NCBI RefSeq assembly: GCF_014640315.1
Contig: NZ_BMGS01000006.1
Coordinates: 62,001-126,000 of the forward strand
DNA: 64,000 nucleotides
From: Hymenobacter glacieicola
GTDB taxonomy: Bacteria > Bacteroidota > Bacteroidia > Cytophagales > Hymenobacteraceae
Direction of reading: 5' to 3'
Below are positions 50,782-59,849 of the stretch, piece after piece. The notes beneath the pieces were generated by a model. That model was given only the letters and a program-made list of their open reading frames with translations, did not search any database and was not told the origin of the DNA. Each line of letters opens with the position of its first letter. The stretch's first letter is position 1. A program made the translations under genes and the position numbers.

Positions 50782-50877
50782 ATAGTGATGAGGGAATGAG
50801 GTGAATAGTGACAGGTAACAGTGATGCAATAAATTCACCCTTCACCTGTCACGATTCACCATTCACCTCATCACTAT
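50782..50877. repeat. Hairpin of GTGA-rich family G repeats
   Basis: AATAGTGATGAGGGAATGAG with GTGAATAGTGACAGGT pairs with ACCTGTCACGATTCACCATT and CACCTCATCACTA. It lies between converging genes and could act as terminator for both, although it has no T-run. Confidence 0.55.
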
Positions 50878-50886
50878 GTACCTAAT

Positions 50887-51930
50887 TTACCGCCCGGTAT
50901 AATCAGCTAGCAAACCTTCGTAAATCCAGTTGGCCAGGGCTTGGCGGTTGTCGGCCACCACGAAGCGGCGCTGGTCCTTGCTGTTGCGGATGTTGCCCAG
51001 CTCCATGAACACGGCCGGGGCGTGGCTGGTGCGCACCTCGTAGAGGCTGCTGCGGATGGACACGTTGCCGGAGTAGGGGCGGCCGGGTTGGGCGCGCTTG
51101 TAGCGGGCAGTGAACACCTTGTGAATGTTCTTGGCCAGGCGCAGGCCGGCCTGACTGTTCTGGTGGTGGTAGAAGAATACGTCGATGTTCTGGCCGGCGC
51201 TGCGGCTGTCGACGTGCAGGCTCAGCAGGCGCTGGTAGGCCCCCTTGTGGCGAGCGTAGAGCTTGTTTACCTGCGTCATGCGCTGGCGCAGGCGACCAAG
51301 CTGACTGAGCGGAATGCGTTGCTGGGGGTAGGTCAGCTCGTCGTAGTCCATCTTCAGCACGCTCTCGTCGCGGATACCGTCGTTGGGGTCCTGCACCATC
51401 AGGTACACGGTAGCGCCGTGCTCCATCAGCACCCGGGCCAGCCGGATGGTCACGTCGTAGGCGTACTCATCTTCGGCCAGCTTGTAGGTGCCGTACTGCC
51501 CGATGGCGCCGGGGTCGGGGCCGGCGTGGCCCGGCGAGAGGTAGTACACCGCTCCCCGCAGGGCCCGGTCGCGGACGGGTACCGGGCTGTAGGCGGGGCC
51601 GAACAGTTTGGCCGGGAGCAGGGGGGTAGTGCTGATGCCGTGCGAGGTAGCGGCGCGGGAGGCCGTAGCCGTTCTGGCGCTGCTGGCGGCCCGCGGAGTA
51701 GGGCGAGGCAGCAAGTACGTGCGCCCAATGATGAGGCCGTTGCGCCTGGTGAGGTTGGCGCGGTTCAGTTGCTGAAACTGGCGCAGGTGCCGGCTCGGGC
51801 TCAGGCCGTTGCGGTAGAGGAGCGTGTTTACCCCGTCGCCCCGTTTGGCTACCACCCGCCGGTACCTGCTCTGGCCGAAGGCAAGCGTGGAAATCAGAAA
51901 GATCAGGACGAAGAAAGTAACTGAGCGCAA
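50887..51930 (-). CDS. N-acetylmuramoyl-L-alanine amidase (Amidase_3) with N-terminal LysM-like region
   Basis: 347 residues. Signal peptide MRSVTFFVLIFLISTLAFGQ; residues 22-75 (VVAKRGDGVNTLLYRNGLSP...RRNGLIIGRTYLLP) resemble a LysM peptidoglycan-binding motif. A Ser/Ala/Thr-rich linker follows. The catalytic domain has LSPGHAGPDPGA (zinc His), LAEDEYAYDVTIRLA (zinc Glu), LLSLHVDSRS (zinc His) and VFMELGNIRNS (catalytic Glu). It hydrolyses the amide between muramic acid and the stem peptide, in daughter-cell separation or turnover. Confidence 0.92.
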   Translation of the reverse strand: MRSVTFFVLIFLISTLAFGQSRYRRVVAKRGDGVNTLLYRNGLSPSRHLRQFQQLNRANLTRRNGLIIGRTYLLPRPTPRAASSARTATASRAATSHGISTTPLLPAKLFGPAYSPVPVRDRALRGAVYYLSPGHAGPDPGAIGQYGTYKLAEDEYAYDVTIRLARVLMEHGATVYLMVQDPNDGIRDESVLKMDYDELTYPQQRIPLSQLGRLRQRMTQVNKLYARHKGAYQRLLSLHVDSRSAGQNIDVFFYHHQNSQAGLRLAKNIHKVFTARYKRAQPGRPYSGNVSIRSSLYEVRTSHAPAVFMELGNIRNSKDQRRFVVADNRQALANWIYEGLLADYTGR

Positions 51931-52113
51931 AAGCAGAGAAAATCTGGTGAGAAAAAGAAAAAGCAGCTGGCACGGCTAGCAACGCAGAACCAACGCCCGC
52001 TACCCGGCGCAGGAAGCCGCAACGCCCCTGGTACCGGGGCCCGCGCGCTACTACGCTACAAAAAAGGCGCTAAATCCTCAGAGTACGAATAAAAAAGCCG
52101 GGCAGCTAGCGTA

Positions 52114-52157
52114 TTACCCCGCGCTAGCCTCATCTGTTAAGTGCTGGCGCGGGGTAA
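52114..52157. repeat. Solitary inverted repeat in the amidase-AraC gap
   Basis: TTACCCCGCGCTAGC and GCTGGCGCGGGGTAA pair at 14 of 15 positions around a 14-base loop. No T-run follows. The remainder of the 345-base gap 51931-52275 shows no gene or dispersed repeat. Confidence 0.6.
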
Positions 52158-52275
52158 GGCCCTCTGCCGCCGCAAACTTCCGGTACGTGTCTTTTCAGCG
52201 CTGGGGCCATGCTGCCGGCGGCTAGCTGAAAAAATAGCCGCGTAACTAGTTGCAGTTTTTTTGCTTCTTCATGGC

Positions 52276-52698
52276 ATGGCAACGACCCCGATTCCGAAGA
52301 AACTGCTGGCCCGTCAGCACGAAATAACGGCCGATTTCCTGCGGGCCGTAGACCAGCACCTCGAGGATGTGGTGACAGGCCGCGCCACGGAAATGCTTGA
52401 AATCCGGGACCTGGCCGACCAGCTGCATATTCATCCTACCCACCTGAGCAATACCATTAAGCTGACTACCGGGCACCCGCCCTGCTACTATTTTGAGGCG
52501 CGCATTATGGCCGTGGCCCGGGAGCAGCTGCGTGACCCCAGCCGCTCGGTAGCCACCATTGCGGCTGGCCTTACCTACGACCCTTCCAACTTCACGAAGT
52601 TCTTTAAGCGCTTTGCCGGCTGCACGCCCAAACAATACCGCGAGCAAGTGTGGGCTGCCGAGCGGGCTGCCGCTGCATCGGAAACTCTCACCATTTAA
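52276..52698 (+). CDS. AraC-type transcription regulator, DNA-binding domain only
   Basis: 140 residues from the ATG at 52276; TTG 52261 and ATG 52271 (other frame) are less likely. It consists almost only of the double helix-turn-helix: LEIRDLADQLHIHPTHLSNTI (first) and RSVATIAAGLTYDPSNFTKFFKRFAGCTPKQYRE (second, with the conserved F-x-K-x-F-K-R-x-x-G-x-x-P-x-x-Y-R). The N-terminal 40 residues are too short for a ligand domain. It lies 72 bases upstream of the SDR gene and very likely controls it and itself. Confidence 0.9.
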   Translation: MATTPIPKKLLARQHEITADFLRAVDQHLEDVVTGRATEMLEIRDLADQLHIHPTHLSNTIKLTTGHPPCYYFEARIMAVAREQLRDPSRSVATIAAGLTYDPSNFTKFFKRFAGCTPKQYREQVWAAERAAAASETLTI

Positions 52699-52770
52699 AC
52701 TGAACTACTCACCATGCTTTCCGGTGCCAGAGGCAGCACTTTTGCACTGTTCACTTCAACCAAGAAAGCA

Positions 52771-53532
52771 ATGAGTACTACCAAAATAGCCCTCGTTACC
52801 GGCGGCAGCCGCGGCCTGGGCAGAGACATGGCCCTGAGCCTGGCCCGCAAAGGCACCGACGTGCTGATTACCTACCACAGTCAGAAGGCCGAAGCTGACG
52901 CCGTCGTCGCGGAAATTCAGGGGTTGGGGTGCCGGGCCGCGGCGCTGCAGCTGAACGTAGCCGACAGCCACAGTTTCGACGAGTTTTTCGCGCAGGTGCG
53001 CACTACCCTGCACGACACCTTCCGGGCCGAGCAGTTTCATTTTCTCGTCAATAATGCGGGGGTAGGGCTACATGCGGCCTTCGCCGACACGACCGAAGCC
53101 CAGTTCGACGACATGGTGAACATTCACCTGAAAGGCCCCTTCTTCCTGACCCAGAAAGCGTTACCCCTACTGGTCGATGGCGGGCGCATTATTAATATCT
53201 CCTCGGGGTTGGCCCGCTTTGCGCTGCCCGGCTCCTCGGCTTACGCCAGCATGAAAGGCGCCGTGGAAGTGCTGACTCGCTACCAGGCCAAGGAGCTTGG
53301 GGCCCGCGGCATTGCCGCTAACGTAGTGGCGCCCGGGGCCATTGCCACCGATTTCGGCGGGGGCCGGGTGCGCGACGATGAGCACTTGCACGAATTTGTG
53401 GCCTCGCAAACGGCTCTGGGCCGGGTAGGGCAGCCCGAGGACATTGGCGGGGTAGTGGCCTTTTTGTGCTCGGAGGAAGGCCGCTGGCTGAATGCTCAGC
53501 GGCTGGAAGCCTCGGGTGGCATGTTTCTGTAG
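52771..53532 (+). CDS. Short-chain dehydrogenase/reductase (SDR)
   Basis: 253 residues from the ATG at 52771. Rossmann motif TGGSRGLGRDMALSLA (9-24), NNAGVG (about 94-99), INISSG and the catalytic SSAYASMKGA (Ser, Tyr, Lys). APGAIATDFGGG is the substrate loop. The C-terminal CSEEGRWLNAQRLEASGGMFL is the classical end. Start at an NADP-type sequence, since an Arg follows GGS. The specific substrate is not predictable. It pairs with the AraC-type regulator and is followed by a strong terminator. Confidence 0.92.
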   Translation: MSTTKIALVTGGSRGLGRDMALSLARKGTDVLITYHSQKAEADAVVAEIQGLGCRAAALQLNVADSHSFDEFFAQVRTTLHDTFRAEQFHFLVNNAGVGLHAAFADTTEAQFDDMVNIHLKGPFFLTQKALPLLVDGGRIINISSGLARFALPGSSAYASMKGAVEVLTRYQAKELGARGIAANVVAPGAIATDFGGGRVRDDEHLHEFVASQTALGRVGQPEDIGGVVAFLCSEEGRWLNAQRLEASGGMFL

Positions 53533-53568
53533 GAACGCCAGGCGGCCAGCCCCAGGCCAGATAGGCCG

Positions 53569-53607
53569 TAAAAAAAGCCTCCCAGGTTCACTCCGGGAGG
53601 CTTTTTT
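53569..53607. terminator. Bidirectional terminator after the SDR gene
   Basis: AAAAAAAGCCTCCCAGG pairs with CCGGGAGGCTTTTTT-like sequence, with A-run before and T-run after. It lies between converging genes at 53532 and 53630. Confidence 0.9.
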
Positions 53608-53629
53608 GCGTGGCTAATTGTGCGCTACA

Positions 53630-54097
53630 CTAAGCGCGGAACAGGGGCCGCTCGGGGTTCCAGATGCCCCAGGGAATCATCACCAGCACAATTAGCAAGG
53701 CAATGAGAAACCAGGTGAAGGCTTTCTTGTGCTTTACAAGGGGGTCGGCGGCCTTTTTGGAGAGCGTGCGGCCAATCTGGGCGGCAACCACGGCCAGGAC
53801 CATACCGGCCAAATGCTCCACGGCAAAAAAGCGGCTGCCAGCATCTTTCATTACGGCGCCTCCGGCCGTTTCAAAGGCTTTCAGGCCGTAGGGGCTCAAG
53901 CTGAAATACAGAATCAGGCCCAAGAGCAATTGCAGGTGCATGGAGCCCACAAAAGCGGCGCCCATGCCATTGTCGGCTCCCGTCCAAGGGCGACCCTGCC
54001 GGCCCGTAAAGGCGCGAAACACGGCAATCAGCCCGAAAATAAGTACGAGCCAGCGGGTCCAGGAGTGCAGGGCGAGGACGATGGAATAGGCAGTCAT
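53630..54097 (-). CDS. Four-helix membrane protein, cytochrome b-like
   Basis: 155 residues from the ATG at 54097 (MTAYSIVLALHSWTRW); the longer frame from 54154 lacks membrane character at its start. Four helices carry histidines at related heights: ALHSWTRWLVL, GSMHLQLLLGL, AVEHLAGMVLA and KHKKAFTWF. This spacing is shared by a group of small Bacteroidota proteins sometimes labelled cytochrome b. It could bind one or two haems or simply be a structural membrane protein. No redox partner is next to it. Confidence 0.75.
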   Translation of the reverse strand: MTAYSIVLALHSWTRWLVLIFGLIAVFRAFTGRQGRPWTGADNGMGAAFVGSMHLQLLLGLILYFSLSPYGLKAFETAGGAVMKDAGSRFFAVEHLAGMVLAVVAAQIGRTLSKKAADPLVKHKKAFTWFLIALLIVLVMIPWGIWNPERPLFRA

Positions 54098-54214
54098 AAG
54101 CGAAAAAAGGTGAGTTGGAAGCCGTAAAGGTCGTAGCCCGGCCGGAAAATGCAAGCCCGCGCCGCCTTGTCTTGCAAGCAGCGGGCAGCCAACCGCCGAG
54201 TCGCCCCGGAGTAC

Positions 54215-54793
54215 CTAGGCCTGCGACTCGAACAGGGTTGGCACCGGCTCGTTTTTGTGCCCTTCGAAGGTGAAAATCTTTTCCGGCACAAAACTCTCGC
54301 CCTCCTGGCGCAGAATCGCCAGGTTGTTGATGCTGATTTTCAGGTTGAACGTGTGCTGGTTCAGGTACTGCATAACCGGGCCCAGCAGTTCCGGGGTTGT
54401 ATCGTGGAGGGCCAGGGAAATATGGGGCAGCCAGCAGTCGGGCCCGCTAAACTTGTCGGTGCGCAGGCACAGCGGCGCCGTGGCCCGCAGCACGCGCTGG
54501 TGCAGGTTGTTTAGCGCATCGGAGCGCAGCACCGGAATGTAAATAACCGGGTTCGGACCTGGAAAAACGCCCAGGCCGGTAGTAAACGCGGCGAAGGGCT
54601 GGGTGTGGCGTGCCACGTCGCGGAGCGCCTGCTTCAGCATAGACAGCTTGCGCACGCCGGCCAGCTGGTAGGTAATGTGCGGATCAGGGGTGGCCTGCAC
54701 ATCATCGAGGCCAAATTCGGCTTCCAGGTTCTTAATCAGGCGGTTGATCCGTTCCGCACTCTGCGGATTCAGAAGAGAAGTTATGGCCAGCAT
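54215..54793 (-). CDS. 2'-5' RNA ligase family protein (2H phosphoesterase)
   Basis: 192 residues from the ATG at 54793 (MLAITSLLNPQSAERIN); a start at 54841 is possible. The two HxT/S motifs of the 2H superfamily are present: HITYQLAG (His39) and HISLALHD in the second half. Members hydrolyse or transfer 2',3'-cyclic phosphates or 2'-5' bonds; LigT/ThpR is the best-known case, but substrates differ. The position next to a cytochrome-like protein and an AsmA-like protein gives no clue. Confidence 0.87.
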   Translation of the reverse strand: MLAITSLLNPQSAERINRLIKNLEAEFGLDDVQATPDPHITYQLAGVRKLSMLKQALRDVARHTQPFAAFTTGLGVFPGPNPVIYIPVLRSDALNNLHQRVLRATAPLCLRTDKFSGPDCWLPHISLALHDTTPELLGPVMQYLNQHTFNLKISINNLAILRQEGESFVPEKIFTFEGHKNEPVPTLFESQA

Positions 54794-55024
54794 CGGTTCT
54801 TTAACTGAAAGCACTGCGGATTGGTTGGGCCGCGCCGGCACGCGGACATGAATATAATCTGGCCGCCCGGGGTAGGGTAGGCGCGGGGCGGCGGGCGGCG
54901 GCGGTGGCCGGACCCGTCAGGAGCGCCAAAATACAAGCCCCGCCAGACATGGCAAGCTGCCCGCCGCAGAAATGCCGCAGCTCACCAACAACTGGGCAGC
55001 CGGCAAAACCCTGGTTTTCGAACC

Positions 55025-57211
55025 TTGCCCTGGTGCTTCGCCGTAAGCCAAGCCGTGCTACTCTCCCGCGAACCAGCCGCTACGCTTGCGCCCGCCGCGC
55101 CCCGGCGCCACTGGGGGCGCTGGCTGCTGCTAGGGCTGGGCCTACTGGGGCTGCTTGCGGGCCTGGGTGTACCCTTTCTGCTGGACCCCTGGCTGCGCCG
55201 CACCCTGGAAGAGCAGGTATCCAAACGCAGCAAAGGCCGCTACCAACTGCGCGTTACGCAGTTACACACCAGCCTCTGGCGCCGCAGCGCCACCCTGCAC
55301 GGCCTGCGCCTGCGCACCGCCACTACCTCATCCCCGGATTCACTCAGCCAACCCCGGCTGCAGCTGGCTTTGGGCCGGCTGAGCGTAAGCGGAGTGGGCT
55401 TGCTGGCGCTGCTGCAGCGGCATGAAGTCCTGGTTGACAGCATTACGCTTGACTCCCTGACGGTGCACCTGGCTGCCCTACCCCAGAGCAGGAGCCCGCA
55501 ACCGTTGCATCGGCAGCTTCCCTTTGCGGGGTTGCGGCTCGGTCAGTTGGCCCTCCGCCACGTGCGCGCTACCTATGGCGCGGGCGCCCAAGCGCCGGTG
55601 CAGCTGGGAGAAAGTGCGCTGGTGCTTCAGGATGTATGGCTGAGTGCCGCTGGCGCGGCCGATCCGGGCCGGGTGGGTTACGCGAGGGCAGTGGCCGCGC
55701 AGGTGGCGGGTGCTGCCGTTCGGGTGCCGGGCCACGAGGTAAAGCTGGTGCGGGCCGCGTTTTCATCCGTCAGCCGGCAGCTGCGGCTTGATTCGGTGCT
55801 GGTGCATCCGCAGCAACCCATCAGCAGCACCCGTAGTCCAGCCCTGCGCGTGAGCCTAGCCTTGCCCCGGCTGGTGCTGAGCGGACTAGATGCGGCGCAA
55901 CTGAGTCGGCGACGTTTCCGGGCTGATACGTTGGAGGTTACCCGTCCGCGTCTGGCCCTTACCTTGCCCGCCCGCCAGCCTCCGGCCCTGCATCAACTCC
56001 TGCAGCCTTACATGAAGGAGTGCCGGCTTACTAGCTTGCGCGTAACTGGTGGGCAGCTGCGCGTAGCTGGCCTGGCGCTGGCCCCGGCCCTGGCCGAGGT
56101 GGAACTAGCGGCCAGCGGCATTCAGGTGTTGCCGCGCCAGAAAGTACCCACCGATATTTACTATGCCCGTGCCTGGCAGGTGCGTACCGGCGCAGCCACA
56201 GCTAGCCTTGATGCGCCCTTCTACCACCTTTCCTGGCAGAGCCTGCAAGCCGACAGCCGGACTGGCCGGGTGCAGATCCGCCAAGTGCTGGCCCTGCCCA
56301 CCATGAGCGTAGAGGCCTTGGCCCGGGGCAAAAAGCATCAGTCGGCCCACGTTTCCGTGCGCGTGCCGGAGGTGCTGCTCACGGGCCTCAATTTTCCGGC
56401 GGCCGCCAACCAGCAGCAGTTGCGCGCCACGGCTCTGCTCATCCGCAGCCCCCGCATCAGCACCCGCAGCGACGGCCGCTTCGCCACAAACCCCAACATT
56501 TCTGTGGTAACCCCCGAAATGCTGGGCCGCTTGCCGTTCCGGTTTGCCATTGCCCGCTTCGCAATTCAGAACGCCGCCCTTGCCATGTCCTTTCGCTCCC
56601 CGCGCGACCCGCAGCCGGGCATCATGAGCATTGACCGCCTCAGCGTCAGGCTGCGCAACCTCACCAACGACCCGCGCCGCATGCGTGCCGCTACCCCCCT
56701 GACGGGCGAGGCGACCGGCTGGCTTCAAAACCAGTGCGCGGCCCGGATTACCCTGCGCGCTAATCTACTGGACGCCAGTGGCCGGCACATGCTAACCGGC
56801 GAGTTTGGGGCCGCACCGCTTTCCATACTGAATTCTATGCTTGTACCCACCCGCGGCATTGCCATCCGCAGTGGCACAGTGCGCCGCATCCGGTTTCAGA
56901 TGCAGCTAGACCGCACGGCCGCCCGGGGTACCATGTGGGGTGAGTACGCCGGCCTGAAGCTGCAGCTGCTCAACCAGCAGGAGCGGCCCGGCGTGCTGCA
57001 CCGGGTTGGAACTTCGCTGGTTAACGGCATCTTTATCCGCGACAACAACCCGCGCAAGCCCGGCCAGCCCCTGCAAACCGGCACCATTGCCTCGAGCCGG
57101 GAGCGGCGCTACTCTGTTTTCTCACTTTGGCGCCAAGGCATGGTCAGTGGCCTGCTGAACAGCGCAGGCGTGCCCGCTGGTATGGCCAAAAAGCTCAGTG
57201 AAGCAGAGTAA
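55025..57211 (+). CDS. AsmA-like/translocation-assembly-like membrane-anchored protein
   Basis: 728 residues from a TTG; a GTG at 55055 gives a shorter start and is as likely. A single N-terminal membrane helix (HWGRWLLLGLGLLGLLAGLG) is followed by a long beta-strand periplasmic region. FLLDPWLRRTLEEQVSKRSKGRYQLRVTQLHTSLWRRSATLHGLRL is characteristic of AsmA/DUF748-type proteins, which resemble VPS13-like lipid-transfer bridges. It probably helps move lipids or assemble the outer membrane; no genes of that type are adjacent. The family call is moderate. Confidence 0.75.
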   Translation: MPWCFAVSQAVLLSREPAATLAPAAPRRHWGRWLLLGLGLLGLLAGLGVPFLLDPWLRRTLEEQVSKRSKGRYQLRVTQLHTSLWRRSATLHGLRLRTATTSSPDSLSQPRLQLALGRLSVSGVGLLALLQRHEVLVDSITLDSLTVHLAALPQSRSPQPLHRQLPFAGLRLGQLALRHVRATYGAGAQAPVQLGESALVLQDVWLSAAGAADPGRVGYARAVAAQVAGAAVRVPGHEVKLVRAAFSSVSRQLRLDSVLVHPQQPISSTRSPALRVSLALPRLVLSGLDAAQLSRRRFRADTLEVTRPRLALTLPARQPPALHQLLQPYMKECRLTSLRVTGGQLRVAGLALAPALAEVELAASGIQVLPRQKVPTDIYYARAWQVRTGAATASLDAPFYHLSWQSLQADSRTGRVQIRQVLALPTMSVEALARGKKHQSAHVSVRVPEVLLTGLNFPAAANQQQLRATALLIRSPRISTRSDGRFATNPNISVVTPEMLGRLPFRFAIARFAIQNAALAMSFRSPRDPQPGIMSIDRLSVRLRNLTNDPRRMRAATPLTGEATGWLQNQCAARITLRANLLDASGRHMLTGEFGAAPLSILNSMLVPTRGIAIRSGTVRRIRFQMQLDRTAARGTMWGEYAGLKLQLLNQQERPGVLHRVGTSLVNGIFIRDNNPRKPGQPLQTGTIASSRERRYSVFSLWRQGMVSGLLNSAGVPAGMAKKLSEAE

Positions 57212-57387
57212 CATGTCAGATAATCTGCTTTCTATCAGCGCGGCTTAACAACGGTAGGCCGCCGCGCTCAGCGGAAGCCCATACGATAGATAGTGTGATA
57301 TGGCAAATGCAGTGTATGCAAGCTACCGGCTCAGACTTGCATTAGAAATTAGAGTGGTTGTTTGCTAACCTACTGATTAGTATAATT

Positions 57388-57780
57388 TCACCTCTGTAGC
57401 CGGAGCCAGGCGTAAGCCGAGTCTATATCGTCGAATGTGACGACCAGGGGCTTCTCGATGTAGCGCCGCATTTCTTCACTGGCTTCGCGGCCCTGAAAAT
57501 TGGGGGCGTACACCCAAGCCAGGTAACGCAGCCCGGCCGCATACATGTCGCGCAGCCAGGCAATTCCCCAGGCCGTAAGCTGCATGGCGGCCCGCGTGAT
57601 GTTGGAGTTATCGTTCAGAATTTTTGCGGTGGGCCACTCACTTAATGCCTGCAAAATCAGGGAGCAGGCCGCCCTGGTAGACTCCTGGTTATGCTCGCCC
57701 CACCAGTTCACGTAAAGCCATTGGTTAAGGTAATCGTAGCTGATGGTGATACCCGGTGAATCAACGATAATATGCTGCAT
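57388..57780 (-). CDS. Hypothetical protein, STAS/SpoIIAA-like fold
   Basis: 130 residues. The N-terminal ITISYDYLNQWLYVNWWGEHNQES and the helix RAACSLILQALSEWPTAKILNDNSNI are in the order of SpoIIAA-like STAS domains, and a beta strand with an acidic tail (LVVTFDDIDSAYAWL) closes the protein. I know several Hymenobacter proteins of this length and shape, none with an assigned function. The gap downstream holds a GC-rich hairpin (57237-57268). Confidence 0.7.
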   Translation of the reverse strand: MQHIIVDSPGITISYDYLNQWLYVNWWGEHNQESTRAACSLILQALSEWPTAKILNDNSNITRAAMQLTAWGIAWLRDMYAAGLRYLAWVYAPNFQGREASEEMRRYIEKPLVVTFDDIDSAYAWLRLQR

Positions 57781-58112
57781 ACATAAGAAAATAAGAAAGT
57801 AAACTACCGCTGCGTGGCAGCGGGCCCATTAACCAGCTAAGGGCAGAAGTGCTGGTATCATCGGCTGTGACCTGGAAAACAGCTAGCTACTACAGGGGTA
57901 TTTTGAGGATACCAAGCTACGGCGGAATCTAGCCTGCTGGTTCATGTACCGACATAAATTGTTAGTCGCCCTCGATAACGCGCTTTTCGGCTTTTCCTTG
58001 TCTTATCAGCTCGTCCGACAGGGTGCGTAGGGCTAATTTTCCGCCGGGCTTGGTCCGGGGCGTACGATGCATTGGATTCCCCTCTATCTTGACGGGCGAA
58101 ACCCCACTTTCT
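57781..58112. other. Intergenic region without recognised features
   Basis: 332 bases between the divergent STAS-like gene and the amidase. No repeats of families A-G, terminator or clear promoter was found. TAATTTTC at 58033-58040 is a near match to a -7 element but lacks a -33 partner at the right distance. Confidence 0.5.
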
Positions 58113-59750
58113 ATGAACCGCCGACTATTTCTGCGCAACGGCTCTCTGGCCGGGCTGGCGCTGTCCTCGTTTTCCCTTGTGGCTTGCTCCGCGGGGTCTG
58201 AAAAAAATACTACCCCGGAAGGCGAAGCACCCACCGATGCTGCCGCGGCCACTAACTTTGAACTGCACGAGGCCACAGTAGCGGCTCTGCAGGAAAAAAT
58301 GAAGAGCGGGCAGCTGACGGCGCGCCGGATTACGGAGCTGTACCTGGAGCGGATTGAATCCATTGATAAATCTGGGCCCCAGCTTCGGTCAGTTATTGAG
58401 GTCAACCCTGACGCGCTCAGCATTGCCGACACCCTGGACCAGGAACGCAAAAACGGCAAGCTACGCGGACCCCTGCACGGCATTCCGGTGTTGATCAAGG
58501 ATAACATCGATACGGCCGACCAGCAGCAGACCACGGCGGGCTCTTTGGCCCTGGCCGGCCACAAAGCCACCCAGGACGCTTTTATCGTTAGGAAATTGCG
58601 CGAAGCGGGCGCTATTGTGCTGGGCAAAACCAATTTAAGCGAGTGGGCCAATTTCCGCTCCACCCGCTCGACCAGCGGCTGGAGCAGCCGGGGCGGCCAA
58701 ACCAAGAACCCGTACATTCTGGACCGCACGCCCAGCGGCTCTAGCGCCGGCTCCGGGGCCGCGGCTTCGGCCAACCTGTGCGCCCTTGCCATTGGCACCG
58801 AAACCGATGGCTCCATTGTCTCGCCTTCTTCGTGCAGCGGGCTGGTAGGCTTTAAGCCGACGGTGGGCCTGTGGAGCCGCTCCGGCATCATCCCAATTTC
58901 AACCACCCAGGACACGGCCGGCCCCATGACCCGCACCGTGCAGGACGCGGCTATTCTGCTGGGCGCCTTGGCCGGGGAAGACGCCGCCGACGCCGTAACC
59001 AAGGAAAGCGCCGGCAAAACCCAGCCCGACTACACGAAATTCTTAGACCCCAGCGGGTTGAAAGGCAAGCGCCTCGGCGTAGAAAAAGGCCACCTGACTG
59101 GCGCCTCCGATGCCATTCCGCTGCTCAAGCAGGCAGTAGAGCTACTGAAAGCCCAGGGCGCTACGGTAGTGGAAGTAGAAGTGGAAAAGCTCACCGACCC
59201 GCTGGGTGAAGCCGAGTACGACGTGCTGCTCTACGAGTTCAAGGATGGCGTGAACAAGTACCTGGCAACGGCCGGCGCCGGCGTAAAAACCCTCACCGAT
59301 GTTATTCGCTTCAACACCGAGAACAAGGCCAAGGCCATGCCTTTCTTCCAGCAGGAAATCCTGGAAACCTCCAACAAGCTGGAAGGCCTAAGCAGCGCCA
59401 AGTACCAGGCCGCCCTGCGCAAGTCGCACCAGGGCGCCCGCACGGCCATCGACTCGGTACTGCGCGAGCATAAGCTCGATGGCCTCGTGGCCATTACCAA
59501 CGCCCCCGCCCGCTGCATCGACCTGATTAACGGCGACTCCGGTGGTGGCCCCGGCTTTTCCTCGCCAGCGGCCATGGCCGGCTACCCCCACATTACGGTG
59601 CCCATGGGCCAGGTGCACGGCCTGCCCGTTGGCCTGTCGTTCGTGGGCGGCGCCTACCAGGAAGGCCCCCTGCTAACCTTGGCTTACGCCTATGAGCAGG
59701 CGTCCAAAAAGCGGGTTGCCCCGGAGTTCAAGGCGCCGTTTGTGGGGTAG
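58113..59750 (+). CDS. Amidase signature family protein, Tat-type lipoprotein
   Basis: 545 residues from the ATG at 58113. The N-terminus MNRRLFLRNGSLAGLALSSF has a twin-arginine motif (NRRLFL) and ends in lipobox LVAC with Cys25, suggesting Tat export and lipidation. The amidase signature domain has catalytic Lys129 (VLIKDNIDT), the cis-Ser loop PSGSSAGSGAAASAN (about 207-221) and nucleophile Ser234 in GTETDGSIV. GLWSRSGIIPISTTQDTAGPMTRTV and HGLPVGLSFVGG are further motifs. It hydrolyses an amide of unknown identity in the envelope; GatA is excluded by export. Confidence 0.93.
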   Translation: MNRRLFLRNGSLAGLALSSFSLVACSAGSEKNTTPEGEAPTDAAAATNFELHEATVAALQEKMKSGQLTARRITELYLERIESIDKSGPQLRSVIEVNPDALSIADTLDQERKNGKLRGPLHGIPVLIKDNIDTADQQQTTAGSLALAGHKATQDAFIVRKLREAGAIVLGKTNLSEWANFRSTRSTSGWSSRGGQTKNPYILDRTPSGSSAGSGAAASANLCALAIGTETDGSIVSPSSCSGLVGFKPTVGLWSRSGIIPISTTQDTAGPMTRTVQDAAILLGALAGEDAADAVTKESAGKTQPDYTKFLDPSGLKGKRLGVEKGHLTGASDAIPLLKQAVELLKAQGATVVEVEVEKLTDPLGEAEYDVLLYEFKDGVNKYLATAGAGVKTLTDVIRFNTENKAKAMPFFQQEILETSNKLEGLSSAKYQAALRKSHQGARTAIDSVLREHKLDGLVAITNAPARCIDLINGDSGGGPGFSSPAAMAGYPHITVPMGQVHGLPVGLSFVGGAYQEGPLLTLAYAYEQASKKRVAPEFKAPFVG

Positions 59751-59768
59751 TGGTGGGCTGATGCCGGC

Positions 59769-59816
59769 ACGAAAAACCGCCCGGTCCTAGTCGGTTTCGA
59801 CTAAGGCCGGGCGGTT
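59769..59816. terminator. Hairpin terminator after the amidase gene
   Basis: AAACCGCCCGG...CCGGGCGGTTT with inner CTAGTCG / CGACTAAG. About 20 bases past the amidase stop and before the convergent small gene. Confidence 0.75.
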
Positions 59817-59849
59817 TCGGTAAAGCAGAATCAGAAGAATCAGGGCGGC

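Noticed and set aside
57962..59017. Long minus-strand frame of 351 codons opposite the amidase gene
   Set aside because: It lies mostly antisense to the clearly homologous amidase. Its composition (Ser/Arg/Leu-rich, no domain) is that of a shadow frame in GC-rich DNA.
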